64,000 bases of DNA from Nafulsella turpanensis ZLM-10 (lineage in GTDB: Bacteria > Bacteroidota > Bacteroidia > Cytophagales > Cyclobacteriaceae): positions 49,568 to 113,567 of the forward strand of contig NZ_ANNU01000025.1 of the NCBI RefSeq assembly GCF_000346615.1, given 5' to 3'. The notes under the pieces are model-generated. The model made no database searches. It saw only the letters and a program-made list of their open reading frames with translations, and was not told the DNA's origin. The position numbers and the translations under genes were made by a program. Shown in pieces: positions 6,657-17,162 of the stretch. The first letter of the stretch is position 1. Every line of letters starts with the position of its first letter.

Positions 6657-8771
6657 ATGAAGACACACAAACTTAGTCTCTTAGGAGCAGCTCTCTTCAT
6701 TCCTTTTATGGGATTAGCCCAATCAGAAGGAACCGTTGAGCAAAAAGGGGAGGGCAATGAAGCCACCCTCGAGCAGTGGGGAGAAAACCAGTCTGCCGAA
6801 CTCTGGCAGGAAGGGATTTCGAACTTCGGTATCATTAACCAATTGAACATGGGGAATGAGGCACTACTGAAACAGGAAGGAACCAACAACACCTCTTACC
6901 TGTACCAGGACGGAGAAAATATGGAAGCCGTTATTGGTCAGGTTGGCGAGGAGAACTGGGCTGATCAGCAACAGTATGGCGCCGACCATTATATGGAAGT
7001 TTCTCAGGAAGGAAGCATGAACGTTTCTTTCCAGTACCAGGAAGGAGAAGGAAGCAGCTCAACGGTTAAGCAGATGGGCTCAGAAAACGTATCGGATGTG
7101 GATCAATATGGAGAAAACCAGAATGCGCTGATCGTGCAGATTGGAAGACTCAATGACATCTTCATTCAGCAAATGGGCGTAAGCAATTTTGCTTATGCAC
7201 TCCAGTATGGCACCCGTAATTTGGGGTATATTTTCCAGGATGGCTATGACAACCTGATTAGTGCTGCCCAGATTGGAGATGACAATTTCTTTGACCAGCA
7301 GCAGTACGGCTCCAATAATTTTGCCGGCTTACTGCAGAATGGAACGATGAATGTTTCTTATCAGTACCAGGAAGGAGAAGATCATTCCAGTCTGGTAGGA
7401 CAGGAAGGAGAGGAAAATGTAATTGATGTGGAACAATTTGGTGAAGGTCATACTTCGGTAGCTCTTCAAAATGGACTGCTCAATGATGCTTTTCTTCGCC
7501 AATTAGGTGAAGGGAACTGGGCTTCCCTTGAACAGTGGGGTGAGAGAAACATCAGCTACACTGCACAGGATGGAGAAAGCAATAAGGCAGCAGGCGTTCA
7601 GGTAGGTACCGATAACTTCTTTGATCAGCAGCAGTATGGAATGGCTAATGAGGCGGAACTGTATCAGAACGGGGCTCTGAACGTTTCTTACCAGTACCAG
7701 GAAGGAGAAGGAAGTTCTTCAATAGTCAACCAGAAAGGTTCTGAAAACGTGATGGATACCGACCAATTTGGAATGGACCACCTAGCCTTCACCAGACAGG
7801 TAGGCAAACTAAATGATGCTTTAATAGCCCAGAATGGTCAGGGAAATGAGGCCTTCTTATCACAGAATGGAGAAAGACACCTTGCATATGTTTATCAGGA
7901 AGGTGAAATAAATGAATTCGATGGTGCTCAGAAAGGGACCGACAACTTCCTGGACCTTCAGCAGTATGGCTACAGTAACTATGCCGACCTTAACCAGAAG
8001 GGACTGAGAAACGTTTCTTACCAGTACCAGGATGGAAAGGATGGTCTCTCTTTAGTTGATCAAAAAGGTGAAGCCAATGTGAGCAATAATGAACAGTACG
8101 GAATGGATCAGAAAGCTGAAATATTCCAGACCGGAACACTCAATGATGTGTATGCCATCCAGCGTGGCGAAGGAAACGAAACCTGGATCGCCCAGTTTGG
8201 TGAAAGAAATGTTGCCTTCGTTAACCAGCTGGACATGAACAACAGCTCTTATGTGCTGCAGGATGGAACAGACCATTATGCAAACCAGGAGCAGTCTGGC
8301 AGCGAAAACAATGCCATTGTTTACCAGTATGACCTGAACCAGATTTCTAACCAGGTACAGACAGGCATGAGCAATGTTGGCTTAATTAAGCAGTGGGGCG
8401 ACACCCAGACCGGCCGCCAGTGGCAAAGCGGAATGGATAATGCTGCTACTATCATGCAAATGAGTGGAATGGAAAACCTTGCTGAGCAAATGCAGGCGGG
8501 CGTTGAAAATACTGCTCTTGCCACACAAAACGGAGAGTTCAACGAATCTTACCAGAACCAGTACGAAGAAGCTCTTGGAAACTACTCTGAAACAGAGCAG
8601 TGGGGAACCGGCAACATGGCGCTTACCGAGCAGTGGGGCGACTATAATGAGGCCTGGATCTACCAGAATGGCATCGATAACTATGGTGCAATATACCAGT
8701 ATGGCATCAATGATGACGCTACCATTTACCAGACTGGAGTAGGCAATAGGGCTATTATCATTCAGTATTAA
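6657..8771 (+). CDS. Giant curlin-repeat (CsgA/CsgB-like) secreted amyloid-type protein
   Basis: A 704-residue protein with a signal peptide (MKTHKLSLLGAALFIPFMGLAQ, cleavage after about residue 22). The rest is an almost unbroken string of about 62 eleven-residue units of the form xxNxxxxxQxG, such as TMNVSYQYQEG. That is the strand pattern of curlin repeats, in which stacked Asn and Gln ladders form a cross-beta solenoid. Canonical CsgA has only about ten such strands. Phase slips occur only near the C-terminus (a 12-residue unit ending near 604 and an irregular stretch at 616-650). The last unit ends IIIQY with no T9SS sorting domain, so export through a CsgG-like pore is expected. No csgEFG homologue is present in this window. 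Likely an extracellular fibre or adhesin. A strong terminator follows. Confidence 0.88.
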   Translation: MKTHKLSLLGAALFIPFMGLAQSEGTVEQKGEGNEATLEQWGENQSAELWQEGISNFGIINQLNMGNEALLKQEGTNNTSYLYQDGENMEAVIGQVGEENWADQQQYGADHYMEVSQEGSMNVSFQYQEGEGSSSTVKQMGSENVSDVDQYGENQNALIVQIGRLNDIFIQQMGVSNFAYALQYGTRNLGYIFQDGYDNLISAAQIGDDNFFDQQQYGSNNFAGLLQNGTMNVSYQYQEGEDHSSLVGQEGEENVIDVEQFGEGHTSVALQNGLLNDAFLRQLGEGNWASLEQWGERNISYTAQDGESNKAAGVQVGTDNFFDQQQYGMANEAELYQNGALNVSYQYQEGEGSSSIVNQKGSENVMDTDQFGMDHLAFTRQVGKLNDALIAQNGQGNEAFLSQNGERHLAYVYQEGEINEFDGAQKGTDNFLDLQQYGYSNYADLNQKGLRNVSYQYQDGKDGLSLVDQKGEANVSNNEQYGMDQKAEIFQTGTLNDVYAIQRGEGNETWIAQFGERNVAFVNQLDMNNSSYVLQDGTDHYANQEQSGSENNAIVYQYDLNQISNQVQTGMSNVGLIKQWGDTQTGRQWQSGMDNAATIMQMSGMENLAEQMQAGVENTALATQNGEFNESYQNQYEEALGNYSETEQWGTGNMALTEQWGDYNEAWIYQNGIDNYGAIYQYGINDDATIYQTGVGNRAIIIQY
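6948..8267 (+). repeat. Four tandem 330-bp (110-residue) super-repeats inside the curlin gene
   Basis: Residues 98-537 divide into four exact ten-strand modules of 110 residues: 6948-7277, 7278-7607, 7608-7937 and 7938-8267. Each opens with a DQQQYG- or DLQQYG-type strand. Its third strand is NVS[YF]QYQ[ED]G and its seventh begins with LND. Position-matched strands in different modules resemble each other more than neighbouring strands do, which indicates duplication of a ten-strand block. Confidence 0.85.
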
Positions 8772-8789
8772 TTAGCTGCCCAGTTTATT

Positions 8790-8827
8790 AAAAAGGCCGG
8801 CAGAATTTAATTTCTGCCGGCCTTTTT
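8790..8827. terminator. Bidirectional terminator between the curlin gene and ferredoxin
   Basis: AAAAAGGCCGGCAGAA (8790-8805) and TTCTGCCGGCCTTTTT (8812-8827) form a 16-bp stem with A- and T-runs on both sides. It serves the rightward curlin gene and the leftward ferredoxin gene, which converge here. Confidence 0.93.
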
Positions 8828-8859
8828 CTATGAATGCCCTGTTCGGGAAATCATTGTTT

Positions 8860-9183
8860 TTAAGATTCTTCTTCAGCCATTAACTTAAAATAGGCTCCAT
8901 TCAGGTGCTCTCCTATCCGGATTTGGCAAGCCAGGCGGCTGTTAGAGGTAACAATGGGTAAGGTGTCCAGCATATCCAATTCTGCGTCTGAAGGTTCTCC
9001 TAATTCCTCTACCCCCTCTTCCACTTCTATATGGCAGGTGGCACAAAGGGCCATTCCTCCGCAGGTAGCAAGGATATTATACTCTGATGCCTTTAAAACT
9101 TCCATTAAGCTTAAGGAAATATCGGCAGGCACTTCAATATCCTGCACGTTCCCTTCCCTGTCTTCTACTTTAAATCGAATCAT
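8860..9183 (-). CDS. 2Fe-2S ferredoxin (adrenodoxin type)
   Basis: A 107-residue protein with the adrenodoxin-type cluster ligands in CGGMALCATC (three cysteines) and a fourth in LACQI. It is acidic, as is usual for this electron-carrier family. It lies 11 bases downstream of a ferredoxin-NADP reductase gene in the same direction, so the two probably form an NADPH to ferredoxin electron-transfer pair. The downstream acceptor is not in the window. Confidence 0.92.
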   Translation of the reverse strand: MIRFKVEDREGNVQDIEVPADISLSLMEVLKASEYNILATCGGMALCATCHIEVEEGVEELGEPSDAELDMLDTLPIVTSNSRLACQIRIGEHLNGAYFKLMAEEES

Positions 9184-9194
9184 AAATAACTAAG

Positions 9195-10199
9195 TTAAAA
9201 GGCATTAACTCCGTTTACGGTTGTATATTTAAAGCTTAGCTTCTGATTTGGATATACAAATTTAAAGGCACTTTGTGCCATGAGGGCCGCTTCGTGGAAG
9301 CCACTTAAAATAAGCTTAAGTTTTCCGGGATAAGTATTGATATCGCCAATGGCGAAAATGCCGGGGATGTTGGTGCTGTAATCAAAGGTATCGACCACTA
9401 CCGCATTTTTATCAATGTTTAAGCCCCAGCCGGCAATTGGTCCCAGTTTAGGACTTAACCCAAAGAGAGGGATCAGGTAATCGGTATCCAGTTCCGTTAC
9501 TTCCTTTTCCTTATTTATTACCCCAACTGATTTTAATACACCATTACCATTAATAGAGTGCAGATTGGCATTAAGGAGCAGGTTAATCTTACCAGTTTTT
9601 GCCAGTTCAAATACCTTTTCAGCCGAATCAGGCGCACCACGGAAGGTTTCATTCCGGTGTACCAGGGTCACTTCTTTTGCAAGATTGGCCAGAAAAATGG
9701 TCCAGTCAAGGGCAGAATCACCTCCACCGGCAATTACCAGCTTTTTATCACGAAAGGATTCCGGATTCTTGACCATGTATACGATTCCCTTTCCCTCATA
9801 ATCTTCCAGTTTTTCCACCGCTGGTTTACGGGGCTCAAAGCAACCCAGGCCGCCGGCGATTACCACTACTTTGGCTTTAATCTGCGTTCCGTCAGAAGTA
9901 CCAAGGACAAAATCGCCATCCTCGTTTTTCTCCAGCTTCTCTACCCTTTCGCCTAATGAGAAGGTCGGCTTAAAAGGTTCAATTTGCTTCATGAGGTTAT
10001 CTACAAGTTCCTGGGCCTTTACTTCAGGAAAGCCAGGAATATCATAAATGGGTTTGCTGGGATAGATCTCAGAAAGCTGCCCTCCCACCTGCGGAAGTGC
10101 ATCGACCAAATGGCAGCGCATTTTTAATAAACCTGCTTCAAATACGGCAAATAAACCAACCGGACCGGCGCCAATGATACAAATATCTGTTTCAATCAT
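9195..10199 (-). CDS. Thioredoxin-reductase-like ferredoxin--NADP+ reductase
   Basis: A 334-residue flavoprotein with an N-terminal FAD Rossmann motif (GAGPVGLFAVFEAG), a GGQL segment, a second dinucleotide motif for NADPH (AGGGDSALDW), and a C-terminal FAD motif ending GIFAIGDINTYPG. The CxxC redox pair of thioredoxin reductase is absent, which together with length identifies the TrxB-like FNR class (YumC type). The adjacent downstream ferredoxin gene supports this. Cytosolic. Confidence 0.9.
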   Translation of the reverse strand: MIETDICIIGAGPVGLFAVFEAGLLKMRCHLVDALPQVGGQLSEIYPSKPIYDIPGFPEVKAQELVDNLMKQIEPFKPTFSLGERVEKLEKNEDGDFVLGTSDGTQIKAKVVVIAGGLGCFEPRKPAVEKLEDYEGKGIVYMVKNPESFRDKKLVIAGGGDSALDWTIFLANLAKEVTLVHRNETFRGAPDSAEKVFELAKTGKINLLLNANLHSINGNGVLKSVGVINKEKEVTELDTDYLIPLFGLSPKLGPIAGWGLNIDKNAVVVDTFDYSTNIPGIFAIGDINTYPGKLKLILSGFHEAALMAQSAFKFVYPNQKLSFKYTTVNGVNAF

Positions 10200-10291
10200 A
10201 TTTTAAAAGGTTAGAGAAAGCGCGTTTTATATTATAAATGCTTTATATTGTGTATTAATAATTAGTATAACAAGCAGTTTGATAAAATGAT

Positions 10292-10726
10292 TTATATGCT
10301 GCTTAAGTTTTCATTTATAGTGGAAAGGATCCTTTTAAACTCCCTGAAATCTTCTTCACCTAATCCATTCCATGCTTTTAGTCGAATAGCTCTTATCTGC
10401 GGTTTTAATTGCTCGACTTTCTTTACTCCATCGGGAGTTAGCTGAACAATAAAACTTCGTCTGTCTTCCGGATGGAGAACTCTTTCGGTTAGCCCCTTGC
10501 TGCAGAGCAGGTCAATAATTCGGGTAAGTGTGGGGGTATCTTTAAACACCCTTTCGGCAAGCTCCCTCTGGTTAAGGCCATTATGCTCATACAACTGCCG
10601 AAGAACCAGCCACTGATCAACAGTTACATTAAAGCCTAATTCCTTAAACTGCCTTTGGGCGAACTGTTTTACACTTCGGGCCGTGCGGTCCAGCAGCAGG
10701 GAATAAAGACTATAAGGTTCCTCCAT
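10292..10726 (-). CDS. MarR-family transcriptional regulator
   Basis: A 144-residue winged-helix protein. The recognition region NQRELAERVFKDTPTLTRIIDLL is followed by the wing (RVLHPEDRRSFIVQLT), the usual MarR signature with D/E-RR. It is transcribed towards the ferredoxin reductase/ferredoxin pair with a 92-base gap, so it may control that pair or be read through into it. The effector is unknown. No obvious palindrome was noticed in front of it. Confidence 0.9.
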   Translation of the reverse strand: MEEPYSLYSLLLDRTARSVKQFAQRQFKELGFNVTVDQWLVLRQLYEHNGLNQRELAERVFKDTPTLTRIIDLLCSKGLTERVLHPEDRRSFIVQLTPDGVKKVEQLKPQIRAIRLKAWNGLGEEDFREFKRILSTINENLSSI

Positions 10727-10849
10727 CTATCAACAATTATTAGTACAACAACAAAGTTACAAAAAGGGAATTAATTCTGTTCCATTTTCTCAGGAGAAAA
10801 AATTTGGTTCTCTTTTAAAAGAAGTAACGGGTCTTTACTTTCTTATTGC

Positions 10850-13495
10850 TTATTGATCCTGTGGTAGCTCAATGGTGAAAGTGCTCCCCTGCCCTTCCAC
10901 ACTTTCTACACCTATCGTTCCGCCATAATTTTCCACTATTCTTTTTACCAGGTACAAGCCCACCCCTGTTCCTTCGGTATGGGTGTGGTAACGTTTGAAC
11001 ATGACAAAGATTTTCGAAAGTTGTGATGCCGGAATCCCTAATCCGTTATCTTTTACTTTTAATGTAACAAAACCATCGTCTTTTTTGTGGCAGGAAACGG
11101 TTATAAGCGGCAGCCTTTCCGGCGATCTGTATTTAATGGCATTGGTAATAAGATTTAGCAGAATGCTCCGTAAATTTGGTTTTGAGAAGTGTAAAAGCCC
11201 ACACTCCAGATCCTGCTGTATACGCACACCGGCATCTATTATGAGTTCGTTAACGCTCAGCCGAATGTCTTCCAGAATTTCCTGAAGGTCCACCTCTTCC
11301 ACTTTTTCATCCAGGTTTTTATTTGTGCGGGCCACATCAGTTAAGGCCTGTATGGTTTCTTTAAACTTTAACACCGAGATATTCATCATTTCCACGATTT
11401 TATCTACCTGATCGGTATTTTTCTTTTCCATGGCCACTTTCAGGGCATTCAGCAGCCCTTCAATGTTTAATACAGGCGCCTTTAAATCGTGAGAAGCGGT
11501 ATACACAAAATTATCAAGGTCATTATTGATTCTGATTAATTCTGTATTCTTCTTCCGGGTGGTTTCGAAAAGCCGTGAATTATCAATGGCAATGGCTGCC
11601 TGTGAGGCTATACCCACTACAATTTCTTCAGTATTTTCTGTAAACACTCCTCTCTTCGAATGTCCAAAAAACAAACCTCCTACTGTGTCTCCACCGCGAG
11701 AAACGACTGGAATGGCAAGGTAGCTTTTTACCGGAAGGTGGCCCGCAGGCATTCCTTTATAGGGGGCATTTTGGCCAAACCGAGGATCCTGAGTAATGTC
11801 ATCGGACCTAAGTATAGTTTGTGCTTTGAAAGTTGGCTCAAAAATCTTAGTGGCACGCGGCATAGGCATTTTTGAAAATGCTTCAGGAGGTACGCCTGAC
11901 AAAGTATACAACATATAGGAACTTTCTTTTTCAGCATCCTGCTGATTGTAAAAAAAAGCTCCGAATTCAGCGCCGGCCAGCTCTGTGCATGAATCTGTTA
12001 CTTCCTGCAGGAGCTTTTGCAGGTCAAGCTCAGCCGATAAATTTTTACCGATATGGTTAAGGGTTTGCAGGTCCCTGTTCCTCTTCTTTAAAGCTTTCTC
12101 ATTCAGCTTCTCCTGTGTAATATCTCTTACCTCTAATAAAAAGGCTGTAACCATCCCTCTTTCATAGAGAGGGCGGGCATTGATGCTCACTGTTATTTTT
12201 TCTCCATTTTTTCTATAGAAGACATCCTCCTCATTTATCAGAACCCCTCTGTTGTTTAAGGTTTTAAATATGGCACAATCGGCAGGATTGAAATAGGAGC
12301 CATCAGGGTGGCTGTGGTGGACCATATTATGCAGGGTGTCCTGCTGTATCTCTTCCAGTGTAAAACCTGTAAGAATTTCTGCAGCAGGGTTCATAAATGT
12401 GCAGTAATCTTTTGGATCTAAAATAAAAAGAGCCGCAGTGGCATTATCCGTAATAACCTCGTTTAGGTAAGTGGAGCGACGGATGTTAGCCATGGAAAAC
12501 ATAACAAAAAATAGCAGCACACTCATTAAAACCCCTCCACCTAATATAAACCAGGGGAAAGTGGTTTCATAGCCAAAGTCCGGGAGGGCGCGAATAAACA
12601 CCAGCCATTGGTGACCTCCTACTGTTAAAGTAGATTTTTGCTGGAGACTAAAAAGGGATGGAATATCCGCGAAAGTAAGAGAAGGTTCTTTATCGAATAA
12701 AAGGGTGCCGGGGCCCATTTCTGTACCATCATAAATTTCCAGGTCCAGATCTTCATAACGGCCTCTAAAAATGCCATTCATCAGATCATTTACCCTGAAG
12801 GGGCTATACACAAAGCCTTTTAATTTGGCCTGTCTCTCTCTAAGGGTTTGTGGCTTTTCTCCATTTTGGTACACCGGCAGGTAAAGTAAAAAGCCTTTCT
12901 GCACTCCTACATCTTTTTCTTGAACCAGGGTTACCATACCCGACAAAGAAGGTTCCCCAGTTCCTCCGGCTCTTTTCATGGCTTCCCGCCTAATGTCATT
13001 GGTAAACATATCGTAGCCAAATGCCCGCTGGTTTCGCTCATTAAAAGGCTCCAGGTATATAATAGAGGAATAATAATCCCTGTTATCCTCAGGCCACACT
13101 TTAAAACCAGGAAAACCCGCCGATTGAACTGCAGCTTCAAAAGCCGGAAGCTTCCTTTCCGGAAAAAACCTGGAGTAACCAATTCCTAAAATGCCAGGAT
13201 ATACTTTATCTACATTCAGATTATCTACATAGTTTTTCCATTCCTGCCGGGTAACGGTGTCACTAACATTCAAAAGTCCCTGGGCTCCCTTTAAAATTTG
13301 GGTATAATCCCGTATCCGCTTTGCTACAGCGTCTTTGGCTGATTCTGCCCTAATGTTAAAAAGCACCTCATTTCTTTCCTTTACCCTTTGGTAAGTTTCG
13401 AAATAGATAAGGAGGGTAAGTGTTAGCAGAAGTAAGGCAGAAACGAATGCTAATAAATAAAACCTTATAAATTTTCTGATCCTGATCCAGGCCAT
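10850..13495 (-). CDS. CHASE-PAS-GAF sensor histidine kinase
   Basis: A membrane histidine kinase of about 881 residues from the ATG at 13495; a TTG 15 bases upstream is an alternative start. Order: transmembrane segment (residues 10-35), periplasmic CHASE domain (about 70-270, with GILGIGYSRFFPER), second transmembrane segment (about 315-340), PAS (about 350-470), GAF (about 490-650), HisKA with the phospho-accepting histidine in YTASHDLKAPV, and an HATPase_c domain with N, G1 (DNGLGIP) and G2 (GTGVGLYL) boxes. CHASE domains sense small extracellular ligands. No response regulator adjoins it, so its partner must be elsewhere. Confidence 0.9.
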   Translation of the reverse strand: MAWIRIRKFIRFYLLAFVSALLLLTLTLLIYFETYQRVKERNEVLFNIRAESAKDAVAKRIRDYTQILKGAQGLLNVSDTVTRQEWKNYVDNLNVDKVYPGILGIGYSRFFPERKLPAFEAAVQSAGFPGFKVWPEDNRDYYSSIIYLEPFNERNQRAFGYDMFTNDIRREAMKRAGGTGEPSLSGMVTLVQEKDVGVQKGFLLYLPVYQNGEKPQTLRERQAKLKGFVYSPFRVNDLMNGIFRGRYEDLDLEIYDGTEMGPGTLLFDKEPSLTFADIPSLFSLQQKSTLTVGGHQWLVFIRALPDFGYETTFPWFILGGGVLMSVLLFFVMFSMANIRRSTYLNEVITDNATAALFILDPKDYCTFMNPAAEILTGFTLEEIQQDTLHNMVHHSHPDGSYFNPADCAIFKTLNNRGVLINEEDVFYRKNGEKITVSINARPLYERGMVTAFLLEVRDITQEKLNEKALKKRNRDLQTLNHIGKNLSAELDLQKLLQEVTDSCTELAGAEFGAFFYNQQDAEKESSYMLYTLSGVPPEAFSKMPMPRATKIFEPTFKAQTILRSDDITQDPRFGQNAPYKGMPAGHLPVKSYLAIPVVSRGGDTVGGLFFGHSKRGVFTENTEEIVVGIASQAAIAIDNSRLFETTRKKNTELIRINNDLDNFVYTASHDLKAPVLNIEGLLNALKVAMEKKNTDQVDKIVEMMNISVLKFKETIQALTDVARTNKNLDEKVEEVDLQEILEDIRLSVNELIIDAGVRIQQDLECGLLHFSKPNLRSILLNLITNAIKYRSPERLPLITVSCHKKDDGFVTLKVKDNGLGIPASQLSKIFVMFKRYHTHTEGTGVGLYLVKRIVENYGGTIGVESVEGQGSTFTIELPQDQ

Positions 13496-13750
13496 ATTTT
13501 TCTCAGTCAAAGCAGGTAACTTCCTGCAACTTTCCTGCTTTATTTAACCACCTTCCACCTTTTATTTCTGGTAGTATGGAAACATGATTATTACCAGTAA
13601 CTAACTTAAACGGATGTGCTATTTTTTCACCACACAAGCGAAAACTTTTCGCTGATTTAAAACCGGTTAAAAGCTGAATTCCTAACTGGTTTGACAAGCC
13701 GCAGGTGTAAAGCAGTAATTACTATTTCCCTTGCAAAGATAGGAATAAAA

Positions 13751-13789
13751 AAAGCTTTTGGCATAGCCTCTCACTATACCAAAAGCTTT
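13751..13789 (-). terminator. Terminator after the desaturase gene
   Basis: AAAGCTTTTGG (13751-13761) pairs with CCAAAAGCTTT (13779-13789), 27 bases beyond the leftward desaturase stop and flanked by an A/T-run. The rest of the 320-base gap (13496-13815) holds no gene I can support. Confidence 0.75.
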
Positions 13790-13815
13790 AACTGCTTCCT
13801 GCCAAAAAAGGTTGC

Positions 13816-14586
13816 TTAGGCAGCCTGCTGAACAGGTACCATTTTGGCCTTTTTTCTCTTCTTTAATCGAATAATTCTCGTTTTATCCAGCAATACAATA
13901 ACCAGATAGGTCGGGTCCAGTTCATGCCAGCGTACACCACCAAAGTTTGCACGGTTCCCATGCTTGTGGTGGTTATTGTGGTAGCTCTCTCCCATCATTA
14001 AGAAGTCGAAAGGAAGAAAGTTCTTAGAAGTATCACCTACTTTATAGTTCGTATAGCCGTATTTATGCGCAAACCAGTTAATTATGGCTCCATGGATGGG
14101 CGACATCAGGAAATGAATAGGTAAAAGCAGCCATAACCACCAGGCTGTGGCAAACTGCCAGTAAATAAAAACATAAACAGCACCCCATATTAGCCTCGAA
14201 ACCCATGAACGGGCAAAGGAATCAAAAGCTTCCCATTCAGGCACATCTTTGGTAAAGCGCTCCTCTACCTTCATGGATTTAGAGGTAATGGCAGAATAAA
14301 TGGTTTTGGTTTTCCACATCATTTTCCAGATGCTTTCATCGTATTTGGGCGAGTGAGGATCATCGGGAGTATCGGCAAAAGCATGGTGCATGCGGTGCAT
14401 AATACCATAACCATAGGCACTTAAATAGTTAGAGCCCTGGAAAACCCAGGTAAGTACAAAAAAGACTTTCTCCGTAAATTTAGACATGGTAAATGCCTGG
14501 TGTGCTGCATAGCGGTGCAGGAAGAAAGTCTGGAAGAATAGCGATAGGTACCAGTGTGCTATAAAGAAAAGAAGTATAATTTTCAT
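13816..14586 (-). CDS. Membrane fatty-acid (acyl-CoA/acyl-lipid) desaturase
   Basis: A 256-residue integral membrane protein with the three histidine boxes of the diiron desaturases: HRYAAH (H24/H29), HRMHH (H64/H67/H68) and HNNHH (H203/H206/H207). Hydrophobic segments lie around residues 1-22, 40-55 and 133-160. It introduces a double bond into fatty acyl chains, most likely delta-9 type. Electrons could come from a ferredoxin such as the one encoded 5 kb away, but that is inference. It is monocistronic with its own terminator. Confidence 0.9.
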   Translation of the reverse strand: MKIILLFFIAHWYLSLFFQTFFLHRYAAHQAFTMSKFTEKVFFVLTWVFQGSNYLSAYGYGIMHRMHHAFADTPDDPHSPKYDESIWKMMWKTKTIYSAITSKSMKVEERFTKDVPEWEAFDSFARSWVSRLIWGAVYVFIYWQFATAWWLWLLLPIHFLMSPIHGAIINWFAHKYGYTNYKVGDTSKNFLPFDFLMMGESYHNNHHKHGNRANFGGVRWHELDPTYLVIVLLDKTRIIRLKKRKKAKMVPVQQAA

Positions 14587-14809
14587 TGGGTATTAAATAA
14601 ATGGTATTTGAATTCTCTTTTAATGTTTATACATTAAAGACAGTTCCCTCAACTCTTTTGTGACAGAGAAAGGAAATTATTTTTTTCTCCCTTCTGTAGG
14701 CTGCCGGCTAAACTTTACTTCCCGCTAAATAAACTTTAAATAAAATCCACCAGCCCGCACTAATTAAAGCGAATGATGGTTGTGCTTTAGATTTGACGTT
14801 TATTTCCGC

Positions 14810-14817
14810 TACCTTTG
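14810..14817 (+). promoter_or_regulatory. -7 box of the ABC-F gene
   Basis: TACCTTTG, an exact TAnnTTTG match followed by CGG, 21 bases before the ATG at 14838. The -33 region (TTTAG near 14786) is only a partial match. Confidence 0.6.
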
Positions 14818-14837
14818 CGGTTTAAAAATTATTTTGA

Positions 14838-16454
<1,617 letters not shown>

Positions 16455-16485
16455 TTATACCTGAAAAGGTAAAAGAATAAAAATG

Positions 16486-16524
16486 AAGGACGGTTTTTAG
16501 CTATTTTCGCTTAAAGCCGTCCTT
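16486..16524. terminator. Bidirectional terminator between the ABC-F gene and 16497-17033
   Basis: AAGGACGG (16486-16493) pairs with CCGTCCTT (16517-16524), extended by TTT/AAA and a GC/GC pairing towards the loop, and followed by six T. It overlaps the stop codon of the convergent leftward gene. Confidence 0.85.
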
Positions 16525-17033
16525 TTTTCTTTTGAAAGATCTATCTTCTTTTTAGCCTCCTGAGAACTTTCGATCAAATTGATACCCTCCCCTTCAAGGT
16601 ACAGGAGTGCTTTGCTGGTACACAAGCCAAACACCAGGTGAGCCAGGAAAAGATGCAGAAAATACCTGCATTGCGCAATTTCAGGAGGCTTCGGATGAAG
16701 GCTAAATACCATCTTCCAAATTCCTACCCCAAGCAGGCCATCCATTGCTCCCATTAAAACGCCTTTACCCAATCCCTCCTTTTGTTTTCCTTTTAATACC
16801 TTCTTAGTATATCCAAGAGAAAAAACAGCTCCGACCATATAGTGGAGCATCCATCCTATTATTTTTGTATTGCTGTCGACTTTCGCCTTTTTATTCCGTT
16901 TTCCTTCTAATAATAATGCTAAAAGCACGGGTTCCCTGAACTGCTGATGAGCCACCCTCGACCAGGCATAGCTAAAAGCAGACATGCCGGTCGTGCCGGC
17001 TATTCCGCCTAAAATCTTATGTTTTAATTTCAT
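16497..17033 (-). CDS. Hypothetical membrane protein
   Basis: A 178-residue protein of unrecognised family. It has a glycine-rich N-terminal helix (KILGGIAGTTGMSAFSYAW), three further hydrophobic segments (about residues 62-78, 92-110 and 125-147) and a charged, probably cytosolic C-terminal tail (EAKKKIDLSKEKR). No catalytic motif is visible. Single gene, sharing a terminator with the convergent ABC-F gene. Confidence 0.7.
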   Translation of the reverse strand: MKLKHKILGGIAGTTGMSAFSYAWSRVAHQQFREPVLLALLLEGKRNKKAKVDSNTKIIGWMLHYMVGAVFSLGYTKKVLKGKQKEGLGKGVLMGAMDGLLGVGIWKMVFSLHPKPPEIAQCRYFLHLFLAHLVFGLCTSKALLYLEGEGINLIESSQEAKKKIDLSKEKRTALSENS

Positions 17034-17162
17034 TTTATTTTGCTCTTCCTTTACCTAATTACTCCGATAACGGCCTCTGGAATGGAAAGTTATGGGCAGA
17101 TAAAAGAAAGGCATAAATTCATTTTCCGGCCAACCTTCTGCGGGTAAACAGGTTCCATTGCT

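Noticed and set aside
6948..8267. 330-bp periodicity as a CRISPR or mobile-element repeat
   Set aside because: The repeats are in frame, diverged and fully explained by the protein's 11-residue strand architecture.
13503..13697. 64-codon minus-strand frame upstream of the CHASE kinase gene
   Set aside because: It overlaps the kinase start region and resembles no known protein; treated as non-coding.
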